A DNA stretch of 64,000 nucleotides from Mytilus californianus (GCF_021869535.1 NW_026262712.1:65032100-65096099), one strand, 5' to 3'; shown: positions 1-12,446, counted from the first letter of the stretch. Program-made: numbers and translations. Notes: a model not told the origin generated them from the sequence alone.

Positions 1-164
1 GCATGTTTCATAACAGTCAAACGGATATTAAACGATACTTTTGCTATATTTAATGTAATCATTGCTAATAATTTGTATCAAATACAAAAATAATCTTTGC
101 TGTTGCTTAAGGAATTTCATATTACTTTTAAAAACCTTTTAATATTTTGATAATGCATTTTTAG

Positions 165-3100
165 GATTCATTTACCCTGTTGTAACACATTGGGCCTGGG
201 GAAGTGGATGGTTGGTAGATGGACACAACTATGGTGGAGACATTGGTCAAATTGCTTACCAGGTATTTAAAAAAATCAAATCACTTCTTTTTGGAAAATA
301 TGCTACACAACGTTGTGAATGATCTTCCAAAATTCCACCTGGATCGTTCATTCGGCATTCTTAAGATTTGCCATGATAACTTCTTACATTTTTAAAAGCA
401 TATGCCACCTGTGCTCGGGTGAGAATAACTCTTAAGACTTCTAGTATATAGAACCCACATTTGATTGTAACTTGGGTCTAAATGGTGTGTTTCAGTTACA
501 TTTTTTAAAATTAGACTAAAGTCTTAATTTTTTGACATTTTTTTTTTATTATTGAATGAATACCAAGACAATACATTGCATTTACATTGTATTTAATTTC
601 CAGATAACCACCATGATGACCCTTTAAAACGTCTGACGAAGGATTGTGACGATTCGCCGTTTCAGAATCTAAAGGACTGAGTAATTTAGTTAATCACAAC
701 CGTTTTTGGTCACTTTTGAAAATATTACCCAGAATGCAATTAGATTCTGAAACGTCGTAATATTGCTTCGGTTAATTACTTTGTTCAGTTTAAACAAATT
801 ATTACCTTTCAGTAAAAATTGTCTTTACTTGTAAAATAAAATTGAAAATGGAAATGGGGAATGTGTCAAAAAGACAACAACCCGACCAAAGAGTATCTTT
901 TAAACTCGTATACAAAAGGTAGCCGTGTAAATGATGTGCTAATCTTGTATTATCTTTATTCAGGATTTTGCAGGCAGTGGTGTTGTTCACGTTCTGGGTG
1001 GCGTTTGTGCTTTTATAGGAGCTGCACTTTTAGGACCAAGAATTGGTAGATTCCAGAAAGGTTCTAATGTTGTTGGAACTCTGCGAGGACATTCCGTGCC
1101 TGTATGTCATCAACCTCTTTATACAAATTATCAACTGTTTAAAAAAAAAGTCCTTTTTATTAATATCTCTGATATCAAGCTGTCAAAAAACCTAAACATT
1201 AAGGTTATTTCAATTTCTTTTAACACCTTTAAAAAATATGCCTGGATACCATTACAATTTACATAGTGCTGTTTAAAGGAGAGAAAAAAACAGAGATACA
1301 AAACTTGACACATTGCACTTGTTGTTAAATTGACTTTTTCATGTATACAGTATACAATAAAATGTATAAGTTTTAACAATTTCTTTATTTAATTTGTAGA
1401 TTGCTGCTCTTGGAGGTTTTATTCTATTCTTTGGATTCTTGGCTTTCAATGGAGGATCACAGCTCACAATTAGTTCTGAGGGAGATGGCGCTGCAGTAGC
1501 TGTTTCTGTTGTCAATACAATAATATCTGCCTCCTTTGCTGCCTTCGGTTCACTCATCATAAACAGGTTACATATATTTGGAAATACGTGGAGTTTACTT
1601 GTCACCATCAACGGAGCTTTAACGGGAATGGTAATATTTTCATACTTTCTCAGCAATAAATTATGCAATTATCCTCAGAAATTGATTCACAACTAACACG
1701 AATGCAATGGACCCCAGCTCTAAGTGTTGCTGCACTATTGGAACCTTTTGGTTTTGACGATATTGTTTGATCCAAAAGTTATTATGACTAAACTGGTTGA
1801 TCTAGAAATAATTTTTACGACACTGTTGGCCCAGACGTCATTTACGAGGACACAGACTGAGAAACATTATACACTAGGACGAAAATTGAATTTCTAAATT
1901 GGTCCATTTGTGGGACGAAATTTAGTTTGTAATTCATATAGTTTATGACAATATCTAGTAAAATCTGCATAATAATATTGTTCTTTTTCTTCTCAGGTTG
2001 CTGCCTGTGCTGGATGTAACCAGATGCATCCTTGGAGTGCTGCTGTACTAGGCTTGTTTGCAGCTATATCTTATACATTGTGGTCCACAGTAATGAAAAA
2101 ACTTAACATCGACGATCCTTTAGACGCCGTTGCAGGTAGGAGAGAGATTTTCCGAAGTCTTCACTATCATATTTTGTCTAGTGCATCCTTTTCTTCGAAT
2201 GTAAAAAGTAACCGTTTAAGCAGTTGTGATTTTTAAATATTTTACTAGATAGTTGTTTGGACCATGGAAGTAAAATATAATACTTCCATGTTTGGACTAA
2301 TGTAGCGACATGCATATAAGATATAAAACAAATCTTTCTTTTCAAGGCTGCACAAGTGTTTAGGATTAAAATATTTCTTTGAGCAACGTTTATAAACATT
2401 GCAGGGATAAATATTTTTTATAAGGTCACAACCTTCCTCGGAATTATTTAGGTTTTAATCTTGCGAAAACAAACTTAGTTACTTTTCTCGTTTGAAGTGT
2501 TTTACATTTGTCATTTCGGGGCCTTTTATAGCTTACTAAGCGGTATGGGTTTTACTCATTGTTGAAGACTGTACGTTGACCTATAGTTGTTAACTTCTAA
2601 GTCATTTGGTTTCTGGTGGAGATTTGTCTCACTGGGAATCATGTCGCATATTCTTATTTTTCTATTTATGCTAATTGTTTAAACTATAATGCCCAATTGT
2701 ACTACATGGCAAAAAAAAATATAAGAGTACGTTTTATACAATGAATAATTGGACCATTTTCAGAACAAAGTTTTTTGTGTAATTGATTGACTTAAACTGA
2801 GCTTCATGTTTTGTCAGTACATTTTGGAGGAGGTATAACCGGCGTTATCCTGATTGCTTTCCTAGATAAAGATGATGGTATACTGTTTAACTGGGACAAA
2901 AAGTCTGGTCTGGTAAGCAAAGATACTTATCATTTGTTATTGCTTCAAATTTGTTCATCCTTATTTTTTCCTGCAAGCGGACAGCTAACAAGTATATAAA
3001 TAAACTTTTGCTTTATTTGTATTATGAACAGAGATCGTCGCCCGGTACCCTGCTTCTATTTTGTGTGAACGATTATATTTAATTACTGTTAACTTCAGAG

Positions 3101-6100
3101 TTAATCTAGGGGTCCTCTTTGCAGTCCGCGTTTAAGCAATGCCAATGTCTTTGACAGGAGAGAGAAGATACTAAGGGGGCAATAAAAAAAAAACATAAGT
3201 CGAAGCTTTATCATAGCCAAAACGAAAAACGACGACGAAGATTTTTCATAGCCAAAACGAAAAACGACGACGAAGATTTATCATAGCCAAAACGAAAAAC
3301 GACGACGAAGATTTTTCATAGCCAAAACGAAAAACGACGACGAAGATTTTTCATAGCCAAAACGAAAAACGACGACGAAGATTTATCATAGCCAAAACGA
3401 AAAACAACGACGAAGATTTGTCATAGCCAAAACGAAAAACGACGACGAAGATTTATCATAGTCAAATCCAAAAACGACGACGAAGATTTATCATAGCAAA
3501 AACGAAAAACGACGACGAAGATTTATCATGTCCCAAAACGAAAAACAACGACGAAGATTTGTCATAGCCAAAACGAAAAACGACGACGAAGATTTTATCA
3601 TAGTCAAATCCAAAAACGACGACGAAGATTTATCATAGCCAAAACGAAAAACGACGACGAAGATTTATCATAGCCAAAACGAAAAACAACGACGAAGATT
3701 TGTCAAAGCCAAAACGAAAAACGACGACGAAGATTTATCATAGTCAAATCCAAAAACGACGACGAAGATTTATCATAGCCAAATCGAAAAACGACGACGA
3801 AGATTTGTCATAGCCAAAACGAAAAACGACGACGAAGATTTGTCATAGCCAAAACTAAAAACGACGAAAAGAAAAAAGTCCCAAAAAAACACAACACAGA
3901 AAACTCGGGGCTATGTCGCATTTAAAATCACGATTGGGAATTAGAATAACTATAGATCATTAAAAGTCAATGCAAAAGTTGACTGTACTCGCTATAAGGT
4001 ACAAAACGAGCCTCTCTTATTCTTCCTGTATTTAAAACTTGTACCATAAAATTTTATATTTTCAAACAATGAACAATAAACACGGCATGTATATATATGC
4101 ATGGATGTTAAACATTGAATATTTAAGTTACTTTGTATCTTTACTTTTCTTTTATTTTTATTATCGTCTTAACTATCATATATTCTGGTAAAAAAAAGAA
4201 TATTTATTATATTTTACAGAAACTTGGATGGCAGTTTGTTGGATTAGCTGCTATTATAGGCTGGTCAGCATTGTTTTCCCTGTTAATATTTGGTATCCTC
4301 AAATGTTTTGGTGTGCTTAGAGTACCTCGGGAAATTGAAGATAAAGGTTAGATTTTTTCATAGTATTTAATTTTTTTAAACGGGAAAATATCCACATTTA
4401 TTTGATTTTACATACTTGATGTTTTTAATATGTTGTCTTTTTTATTTTCAATTTTTTTCTAGTCGGACGTAAGATATGTACAGGTCGTGTGCTATCAAGA
4501 TAGAACTCACGAAATATGGTATAAAATCATGCAAATATATCATAATGTTCAAGTCAAACTACTTTATTTATCAAACAATCTTTCATTTATCTACTTAAAA
4601 GTAACCCACATAATAAACCTGTTTTCGTTTCTAAAAGAGATCAGATGATTCACGTATGTTTTATTCTGTATTTAGGTTTAGATATTCCTAAACATAATGA
4701 GCCTGCCTATCCGGTGGAGGCATATGGACATGGGCATATAGAGAAGTTAATACAGATCCTAGAAAGACAACCCATGGTTGTAACTCAAGGTAATCATCTT
4801 GTTTTTCTTGCAAAAAATTCACAACTTTGTGTGATAGAATATTATACCAAGAATCTTGATAATTAGTTGCTAAAAATATGTAAATGGTTACAGAATTAAA
4901 TATATTTGAAGATCGTAAATATAGCATCAAACATTACTGCTAGGGATTGATTGATTGATTGGTGTCTGTTTTACGTCCAGTGGCAAATATTTCAGGAATA
5001 TTGAGTCATGAAACAAATTAACATTAAATCTAAAAGGAAGGATATGTTAAGTGGGTCGAAATTTGAATCGCCACTAGAAATAAGTTTATGTTTTTTTTTA
5101 AATATTAAACACAAGAATACAGTCAACTTTTCTTAATGTCTGATTGCATTTTTTCAAATGCATTTAAGCAAGATATTCTAAACAGATGAATTAGTCAAAT
5201 CTAGTCAAACCAAATGGGTGTTTCAAATGGTAAAGTGTTTTTTATTTCATTTTTAGTCATATTGGTTTTTGTTGAGCAGAAAGCTGGACATAGGGATAGT
5301 GATCCGGCGGCGGCGGTGGCGGCGTTAACAAACTTCTTAAAATCTTAATATTTCAGAAGGTAGAAGACCTGGATCCTTCATACTTTGTATATAGATGCCT
5401 TATGTTATGAAGTTGCAGTCTGTCATATGTCCATTGTCCTTGACCTCATTTTCATGATTCAGTGACTACTTGGAAAAAAGTTAAGATTTTTAGTATTCTT
5501 AATTTCTCTCTTATTATGAGTAATAGGATAACTATATTTGGTATGTGTGTAGCTTGCAAGGTCCTCAAGCCTGTCAGACAGTTTTCACTTGACCTCGACC
5601 TCATTTCATGGATCAGTGAACAAGGTTAAGTTTTCGTGGTCAAGTCCATATAGCAGATACTATAAGCAATAGGTCAACTATATTTGATGTATGTAATGAT
5701 TGTAATGTGTACATGTGTACATGTCCAACTGGCAGGTGTCATCTGACCTTAACCTCATTTTCATGGTTTAGTGATTAAAGTTAAGTTTTTGTGTTTTGAT
5801 ATTTTTCTTCTAATACTATATGCAATAGGTCAACTATATATGGTGTATGGAAATATTTTAAGATGAACATGTCAGACTGGCAAGTTTTGTTTGACCTTGA
5901 CCTCATTTTCACGGTTCATTGCTCAATGTAAAGATTTTGTGTTTTGGTCCTTTTATCTTAAACTATAAGCAATAGGTCAACTATATTTGGTGTAAGGAAT
6001 TATTGTAAGGTGTACATGTCCAACTGGCAGGTGTCATTTGACCTTGACCTCATTTTCATGGTTAAGTGGTTAAAGTTAAGTTTTTGTGTTTTGATATTTT

Positions 6101-6975
6101 TTTCCCTAAACTATATGCAATAGGTCAACTATATTTGGTGTATGGAAATAGTTTACGATGTTCATGTCAGTCTGTCAGGTTTTATTTGACCTTGACCTCA
6201 TTTTCACGGTTCATTGCTCAGTGTTAATTTTTTGTGTTTTGGTCTGTTTTTCTTAAACTGTAAGCAATAGGTCAACTATATTTGGTGTATGGAATGACTG
6301 TAAGGTGTATATGTCTGACTGGCAGGTATCATCATTTTCATGGTTCATTGGTCAATATTAAATTTGCATGGTTAAGTTTGTTTCTTATATACTATAAGCA
6401 ATAGGTCAACTATATTTAATGCATATATTGATTGTAAGGTGTACATGTCTGTCTGGCATGGTTCGTCTGACCTAGACCTTATTTTCATGGTTCATTGGTC
6501 AATTTTAACTTTTCCTGGTTAAGTTTGTTTCTTAGAAACTGTAAGCAATAGGTCAACTATATTTTGTGTATGGAATGATTGTAAGGTGTACATGTATTTC
6601 CAGTTTGGTTTATCTGACCTTGGCCTCATTTTCTTGGATCATGTTAAGTTTATATGATACTTTTAATAAAGCTTTATATTTAGGACTACCAACATAAAAT
6701 CAATGATCAGTAAAGCAGTCGAGACATTTCACTCTTGTTTTTTACATAACAGTTACTAATTTACGACATCTTTTTTTTCAGGATACACAAAAATGGCATA
6801 TGAAAACGAGTCATACACAACAGAAAATGAATTTCAAGACAAAGGTGTTCATGAAACACCAGAAACGTCTGCAGCTGTAAGAATTAGGAATGGAACTCCT
6901 TCAAACGGACATCGAACAATACTAACAATAAGTAATGGAACAACACCGTCTACTGCTGGTGCGACTAAAATGTAA
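165..6975 (+). CDS. Ammonium transporter (Amt family), 3' eight exons, 5' end outside window
   Basis: Membrane channel-type carrier for ammonium/ammonia. Exons by reading frame: 165-262, 964-1101, 1400-1630, 1997-2135, 2818-2912, 4220-4346, 4676-4789, 6782-6975. All have AG/GT borders, and the frame stays open for 377 residues to TAA at 6973. Seen in the protein: the Amt segment [25 protein letters not shown], which carries the first pore histidine; an AGCN-HPW segment; and [14 protein letters not shown], which carries the second pore histidine. Both twin-His positions are therefore present, and a working transporter is likely. The cytosolic tail contains [18 protein letters not shown], which matches the conserved tail that couples Amt trimers, followed by a Thr/Asn-rich end. 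The start and first helices lie upstream of the window. The family call is firm; the choice among Amt paralogues is not possible here. Confidence 0.93.
648..765. mobile_element. Short inverted-repeat element (MITE-like) in Amt intron
   Basis: The left arm near 650-675 contains CGTTTCAGAATCTAA, as the right arm near 740-760 does when read on the other strand. A related stretch (CGCCGTTTGAGAATCTAGAGGAC, with a nearby ATATTACCCA) is seen at about 45056-45220. This fits a small non-autonomous DNA transposon family. No coding capacity. Confidence 0.45.
837..892 (+). repeat. Short fragment of dispersed repeat (GGGGAATGTGTCAAA family)
   Basis: The same run, a small A-rich lead followed by GGGAATGTGTCAAAAAGACA and ACCCGACCAAAGAG, recurs at 8241-8300 and 13870-13922, where the copies continue much further. 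Here only the first 55 bases or so are present, within an Amt intron. Confidence 0.7.
2490..2665 (-). repeat. Dispersed repeat, GTGGTATGATTGCCAATGA family, diverged copy
   Basis: The plus strand reads as a diverged reverse copy of the element ending in TTGGCAATCATACCACA. It includes GGGGCCTTTTATAGCTTACT, a TGTTGAAG-CTGTACG-TGACCTATAG block, and TCTGGTGGAGA-TTGTCTCA. The same blocks in the same order are at 29590-29755, 47870-48055, 48950-49140 and 49640-49850. Confidence 0.65.
3205..3870. repeat. 35-bp minisatellite, about 19 copies
   Basis: The unit is TCATAGCCAAAACGAAAAAC followed by GACGACGAAGATTTT/A (35 bases). Copies differ at a few recurring sites: AAATCCAAAAACG in place of AAAACGAAAAACG, ACAACGACG in place of ACGACGACG, and ATTTG or ATTTA at the join. 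The array lies in the Amt intron between the exons ending at 2912 and starting at 4220. The period is not a multiple of three, so it is not coding. Confidence 0.95.
4945..5020 (+). repeat. TTGATTGATTG-led short dispersed repeat
   Basis: A TTGA microsatellite runs into TGTCTGTTTTACGTCCAGTG and GCAAATATTTCA. The same order of blocks is at 10689-10755 and, weaker, at 19217-19265 (GATGGATG then TTTAATGCCCAGTGACAAG). This is likely a SINE-like or MITE-like family that ends or starts at the tetranucleotide run. Confidence 0.55.
5272..6740 (+). repeat. Tandem-repeat cassette A (GGCGGC run plus about 8 monomers of ~146 bp)
   Basis: It starts with a degraded hairpin (GTTGAGCAGAAAGCTGGACATAGGGATAGTGATCC), then a GGC-rich run, then TTAACAAACTTCTTAAAA. 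About eight diverged monomers follow. Each contains AATAGGTCAACTATATTTGG, a TGTACATGTC-AACTGGCAGG block, and GACCTTGACCTCATTTTCATGG. AATAGGT-type anchors lie near 5520, 5667, 5822, 5968, 6117, 6266, 6400 and 6546. The right end is AATAAAGCTTTATATTTAGGACTA...GTCGAGACATTTCACTCTTGTT. It fills much of the last Amt intron. Close relatives are at 24833-25908 and, on the other strand, 38280-43080. Confidence 0.9.
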
Positions 6976-7093
6976 AGAAAAATGAAAGCTTATTGTACTT
7001 TATGGAATGATGATTCAGGAACAAAAGTAGATGCAGGTCATAGACCACTATATCTATTTAATGATGATGAGTAAAATGCAATATTCATTTTTA

Positions 7094-7374
7094 TGCGCCA
7101 CCTACGATAGTAGAGGGGCATTATATTTTTCGGTCTGTGCGTCCGTTTGTTCGTTCGTCCGTCCGTCCGTCCGTCCGTCTGTTCCGCTTCAGGTTAAAGT
7201 TTTTGGTCAAGGTAGTTTTTGATGAAGTTGAAGTCAAATCAATTTGAAACTTAGTACACATGTTCCCTATGATATGATCTTTCATATATGAGTTTTGACC
7301 CCAATTTCACGGTCCACTGAATATAGAAAATGATGGTGCGAGTGGGGCATCCGTGTACTATGGACACATTCTTG
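7094..7374 (+). repeat. About 280-bp dispersed repeat with CGTCCGTC microsatellite
   Basis: It begins GCGCCACCTACGATAGTAGA and GGGGCAT, runs through CGTCCGTCCGTC, and ends GTGGGGCATCCGTGTACTAT then GGACACATTCTTG. A reverse-strand copy covers 45867-46147. The two are recognisably the same along their length, so this is one mobile-repeat family. No open frame of note. Confidence 0.85.
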
Positions 7375-7611
7375 TTAATAATATAAATACACTGTAATGT
7401 CCAAAACAACAATAATACAGCATAGCTGTTAAATATATTAATGTAGATAAATGTACAAGTGCTGAAAAATGTTAATATGTTTAATTTTTGTACTAATGAA
7501 GTTAGACTTAAAAAATGGATAATGTATTATATATTTCTTCATTTTTATACTAAATGGCTTAGTCCAATGTGTATATAGTATTTGTGAATATGTGATATTT
7601 ATGTCAACAGC

Positions 7612-7855
7612 ATTTAGGAGGGTCTGGATGGGGTCCGTTATTTCTTCATTCTTTTATTTGTTAGAAAATTTTTCTCTATGCTTTAATTGTTTTGTCCATT
7701 GTTCTCTATTCTTTATATTTTAGCAGCCCATTTTTCTCTATTCTTGATTATTTTTGCCCAGTTTTCCCTTTTTTGTATTTTTTCCCTTTATTCCGCACTT
7801 TTTGCCCATTATTTACTATTCTATAAACCCATTCCAGATCCTCATTTAGGTCTGT
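7612..7855 (+). mobile_element. T-rich inverted-repeat element (TTCTCTATTCTTTATATTTT), copy 1
   Basis: The left end is GGTCTGGATGGGGTCCGTTA, and the right end is CCCATTCCAGATCCTC, which mirrors the left. The interior is made of repeated TTCTCTATTCTTTATATTTT and GCACCC/GCCC blocks. A second copy is at 19693-19945 (GGGGTCCATTTCTGTATTCT to ACCCCATCCAAAGCCTC). This is a MITE-like pattern. Confidence 0.6.
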
Positions 7856-8240
7856 TATTATTTGTTTCATGGCAATTTAGTTACCTTTTCAGTAATGATT
7901 TTGAATTCCATTTTATGTCGTAGTGATAATTATATCATTTTTTAAAATTTTTTCTTGTTTATATTTCTCTATTAACCCATGCATGACACGCTTTTTTTAT
8001 CTGTTGAAAGTATTGGCACAATAAATATTAGACCCAATAAAATGTTTTCCAAGAAAGATAAACTTTTTTTAGACATCGAAAGTGTCACCTTCCTCTGTCG
8101 ATCACAAAATTTGTGATTAGAGGTTAGAATCTTTATTTTAGTTTTTGACTGTAGAGTTCCATATTTATATGTTTATAGGTACATGTATGCCATTCATTAA
8201 ATATTTGGTAAGTTTTCTTGAATTAAACATCGTACATATA

Positions 8241-9330
8241 AAATTGAAAATGGAAACGGGGAATGTGTCAAAGAGACAACAACCCGACCAAAGAGCAGAA
8301 AACAGCCCAAAGCCACCAATTGGTCTTCAACACAGCGAGAAAATCCCACACCCGGAGGCGGGCTTCAGCTGGCCCCTAAATAATAATGTATACTAGTTCA
8401 GCGATAATGGACGCCACACTAAACTCCGAAACATATAAATGAACAAAACTCGTACCAAATTGTCAAATATAAAAGGCCCCGGGATGACAAAGTTTAACAC
8501 AAATCAAAAGAGGAAAACAACAGCCTGATTTATGATGACAAGACAAAAATTGAAAAACAAGGGAAACTGCGAGCTACTGCTCTCTAATGATACCCCGCCG
8601 CAAGTGGATAATTTTAATAGTGTAAAAATATGTAAGTGTTCGGTAAACAGGGAAGTTGTTAAGTGATGAATCTGAAAACGCATCACACGGTAAAGCTGAC
8701 TTGTATAAACCCTGAAACCAAATTTCAGAAATCCTTGTAATGTAGTTCCTGAGAAAAATGTGACGAAAATTTTCAACTTGGATGTCATGTGTAAAAATAT
8801 GTAAGTGTTCGGTAAACAGGAAGTTGTTGAGTGATGAATCTGAAAACGCATCATATGGTATAGCTGACTTATATAAACCCTGAAACCAAATTTCAGAAAT
8901 TCGTATGATATAGTTCCTGAGAAAGATGCGACGAAAAATATTCATGGGACGGACTGACGGATGGACGGACGGACAGACAGACAGAGGGTAAAACAGTATA
9001 CCCCCACTTTTTTTAAAGCGTGGTATAAAAATGACAGACAAGCAACTACTAACCACCACTGGAAAACAAGATATTGGATGTGGATAGGCATATGCAGAAT
9101 GTGGCGGAGTTAAACATGTTTTGTAGCGCTCATTGCCTAACACGGGACAGTGATGTAACAATAAAACATAAAACAACTGTCAAAAGCAGTTGGAACTGGT
9201 TCCAAGGGCTCATCCAATCAAGATAACATGTTATCACGAAAACAAAAACATGAAAACAACAAAATGCAAAAAGGACCAATCTAACAGTACTCGCAGTTAC
9301 TGGAAGCTAGTTAAAAGCCCAGTTACACCT
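8241..9330 (+). repeat. Long dispersed repeat (GGGAATGTGTCAAAGAGACA family), with nested cassette
   Basis: The blocks are AATGTGTCAAAGAGACAACA, ACACCCGGAGGCGGGCTTCA, AAAGGCCCCGGGATGAC, and then, beyond an insertion, GGCGGAGTTAAACATGTTTT and GGGACAGTGATGTAACA. The same order occurs at 13870-14340, and partly at 13220-13700. The segment 8580-9030 is a separate tandem cassette inserted within it. No intact gene. Confidence 0.75.
8580..9030 (+). repeat. Two ~173-bp monomers with GGAC tail
   Basis: GTAAAAATATGTAAGTGTTC begins each monomer, at about 8620 and 8792. Each runs through GATGAATCTGAAAACGCATC and AAACCCTGAAACCAAATTTC to a GACGAAAA end. After the second monomer comes a GGAC/GACA microsatellite (8938-8988), then ACCCCCACTTTTTTTAAAGC and GTGGTATAAAAA. 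The start ATACCCCGCCGCAAGTGG is on the left. The design (monomers, GGAC run, short A-rich end) is like that of 33752-34105. Confidence 0.75.
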
Positions 9331-9573
9331 TAGTATAAAGTATGAAACCATGTTTTACCAGACCAAAATATCTATATGTGCAACTCCAACGGATTTAGTA
9401 CAAAACGCCGTCAGCAGTCTAAGAAAACAAGACTGTGCAATATAATATTTCATCAGCAGGAAGAAGAGTTGATAATCTATATACCTCATGGTCTGAACTT
9501 TCCGTCAGACATATTTGCGTTGTGTTTGGCCTCATTTTCATGAACCTATGGCCAATTAAAAACTTATTTTTTT

Positions 9574-10160
9574 TGTTTCGCCTGCGACGAAAGTCGCGGA
9601 AAGCGAGACATATGGATTGCGTTTTGGCCAGGGTGACGGCGAAGATGTTTTCTGCTTAAGTTAGTTTGATAGGAACGAATTATGATAGATCATTGATATG
9701 TATTATAAAGTTGCGTTACTATCAGTACATATCAGTTTGACGACAATTTTGAGTCCCCTGGCCCTTAGGTCATGGTCCAGTGACTTTGAATAAACTAGCA
9801 ATTTTCAATGTTAAGTTTTCTGCTTAAGTTACATTGATAGGTACTACTTGCAATAGACAACGATATTTTCTATAAAGTTACATTACTGTCTGTACATCTC
9901 AGTTTGTCGACCATTTTCAGGCCCTGTCCACTAGATCATGGTCCAGCGACTGAATTAATAAGCAATGTTGCTGTCTATCAGATTGTCTTTTTCTGAATTT
10001 TATGCCGACAGGCGAAACATAGCTCTGTGTCAACCTATTTGCTTTGTCATTGGCCTCATTTTCATGGTCCAACGACCAATTAAAAACCTCAGTTCTTTTA
10101 TCACGTGATGTTGTTATGAATAATAAGACAACTAAAGTTAGTATGTAGAATCTATTGCAA
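9574..10160 (+). repeat. Tandem-repeat cassette D with terminal nested hairpin
   Basis: It opens with the hairpin TTCGCCTGCGACGAAAGTCG then CGGAAAGCGAGACA (9577-9607), with both outer and inner arms paired. Diverged monomers of about 140-180 bp follow; they carry TTTTCTGCTTAAGTTA, CATTGATAGG and TCATGGTCCAGTGACT. The hairpin layout is the same as at 24833 and 61297, although the monomer sequence differs. Confidence 0.65.
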
Positions 10161-10935
10161 GTTAGCACATACTTACAACTTCTCGTCCAATCAAATTGCT
10201 AGAATTTGCCTTCTAATTTTCATAGTACATACTTTTCCCGTGTACTAAGTAACTACGCATGAATGACCACAAGGGTAAGATTTCATTGTATCGTAATCAA
10301 GATATTAAAACAAATATTGCCACTGGCTATTTTGAAATAAAATACTGTGTTCCAAATTAAATTAAATAGTTGGTAATATAGTTTTCACATTGATTTTAAA
10401 ATATTCTGCTATTAAAATCTTTGGATCTAAAAAATATTTTTGACGATTGCAAGTTTCTTTCATTTAAATAAAGAGTAACAACTACCTTGATTAGAGTACA
10501 ACGCCATCTTAAAATTGTGATAATTTATCATCCATGCAATTACTTTGTACACAAAAAAGTGTATACTATGAAACCTTGTGAAACCTTATTTATTGATGTC
10601 GTGTAGTGTCTGTATACCATTGTAATTGCAAAGGTTTAACAGAATAAAGATATATATAAGAAGGGAAATTAAGGCAACTTGATCTATTTCGTCATGAATT
10701 GATTGATTGATTATTGGTTGCTTAATGTCCAGTGGCAAATATTTCATGCATGTTCAGGACGATGTCGTGAATTTAAAAACCGTAATAATGTCGGAAGAGA
10801 ATGTGCCACCCATATATATATACATGTTCTGATACATCTTTTAGTTTTTACTTTGAAATAAAAAAAAAACTAGTATCTTTGATCTATTGGTAGTTGCTTT
10901 TTAATGACTATCCGCTAGACTATCTATGGGGACAT
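10161..10935. other. Intergenic stretch, no gene seen
   Basis: AT-rich DNA with stops in all frames. It holds one TTGATTGATTG-led repeat copy (10689-10755). Nothing else is recognisable. Confidence 0.6.
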
Positions 10936-10938
10936 ACC

Positions 10939-11075
10939 AGGGGCGGATCCAGCAATTTTTAAAAGTTGGGTTCCAACAAAGGACACAGGGGAGGGGGGGG
11001 GGGTCCAACCATATGTCCCAATTCAAAAGCATTGATCGTCCAAAAATGGGGGTTTTCCCTCCCGGATCCGCCAAT
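10939..11075. mobile_element. MITE with GGCGGATCC ends
   Basis: The left end is AGGGGCGGATCCAGCAATTT, and the right end is CCCTCCCGGATCCGCC. The two are inverted copies over the GGCGGATCC core. The inside includes a run of G (about 10988-11002). Related single ends appear at 13673 (GTGGATCCGGCAATTTTATA) and 38220 (GGCGAATCCAGAATTTTTTA). Confidence 0.7.
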
Positions 11076-12446
11076 GCATACTATCTATATGTTTCAAATT
11101 TAGTATAGCTTTTAGTTTTACTGTGAAATTGAAAAAATGTTTTCAAGACATGAAATGCTTCCACTGCAATTTATTGCCTGCTTTTGGTCAATTTATTTTG
11201 TCATCTTTCCATGTAAGGAAGTACATGTATAGTAAAACACCGCCCTTTATACCTATAAACATACCTACAACAGCAGCTATACCATCTTTTCATTCTGGAG
11301 TCAAGGGCCTTTTGAAATCACATATTTCACAATGATACTAGTGAATAGATTTACAAAACTTCGTTAATGAGCTCCGTTTTACAAACACCTGTGATACAAG
11401 TAGTCAGCCAAAATAAACTATCAATAGATCAATTAAAAGGTTACTCGAGTTGTAAATATGTGCTAAATTGGATAGTCTATGAAAAGGTAACTTTCATTAG
11501 AATATAGCAAAGTACTCTCGACCAATGAAATTGCAGGATTGGATGCCTCTTAATTGTGAAGAATGAATGTAAATCATGTTCTTAGTAAGGGATTATCCTA
11601 TTATTTGGGTCTATTTACAGTTCAAAACAAAGAGTTTCTATAAATGAGTTACAACTGCCCCGAAGCACATTTATCAGATTGAAAGGATTTTATATCACAC
11701 AGTGATTGAAACTGACTAAAAGTTGAATTGTGAAACAAAAAAATCTCAAAATAAGTTGAGGTTTACTGGTGCAGTAAAATTGGTACCGTCAATGTTATTA
11801 TGAAAATATTATTAACTTCAAATTACTATAAAATTAAACAATACTAAAGCAATGCAAAAAAAAAAAAAAGAAAAAAAATCTTTCAGAAAAAAAATGATCT
11901 AAATCTTTAGCTTTCCAAAACTTTGATTACTTTATCAGCGGTTGGGGAGAATAGTTATTTCCAATACATGTATTCCGATAAAAAAAAACAGGAATTTAAT
12001 TTTGAACATATTAAAAACTTTTAAGGGCATTATTTTTGAACATTTCCCTGACATAATGAAACAGTATTTGATGTAAAAAGCCGGACCAAATTATTGGCTG
12101 TGAAATAAAATTTAGTTGTAACTCAAATGTATTAATTGATTTAAACTGTAAATAAAAAAAGGATAATTCTTCACTAAAATATTACATGATTTACATTCAT
12201 ACTCACAATCAGGACACATACAATTCCTACCTTTTCTTTCTACTGTTGTGTCACCTAATATCTATAACGCATTTTAAAAAAAAAAATTTCCCAAATGATA
12301 CGAAAGTCCTCACATCACTAAAACTAATCCATAAATGACATGCCGAAAAAGGAAGTCATGCATCAATTATAAACATTGCACTGACAATGAAACTAATTCT
12401 TGAATAGATCATTTGAGCCTTGAGCACTTTACAATATTCTAAGTTT
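11076..12446. other. Intergenic stretch, no gene seen
   Basis: AT-rich, with several A runs (for example 11855-11880). No exon-like frame or known repeat was recognised. Confidence 0.55.

Noticed and set aside
3205..3870. Possible CRISPR array
   Set aside because: The 35-bp units abut each other with no unique spacers; it is a simple minisatellite in an animal intron.
8504..9176. Minus-strand frames of 116 and 200 codons
   Set aside because: They lie in a dispersed repeat with two tandem monomers and a GGAC run; the translated repeats explain the length.
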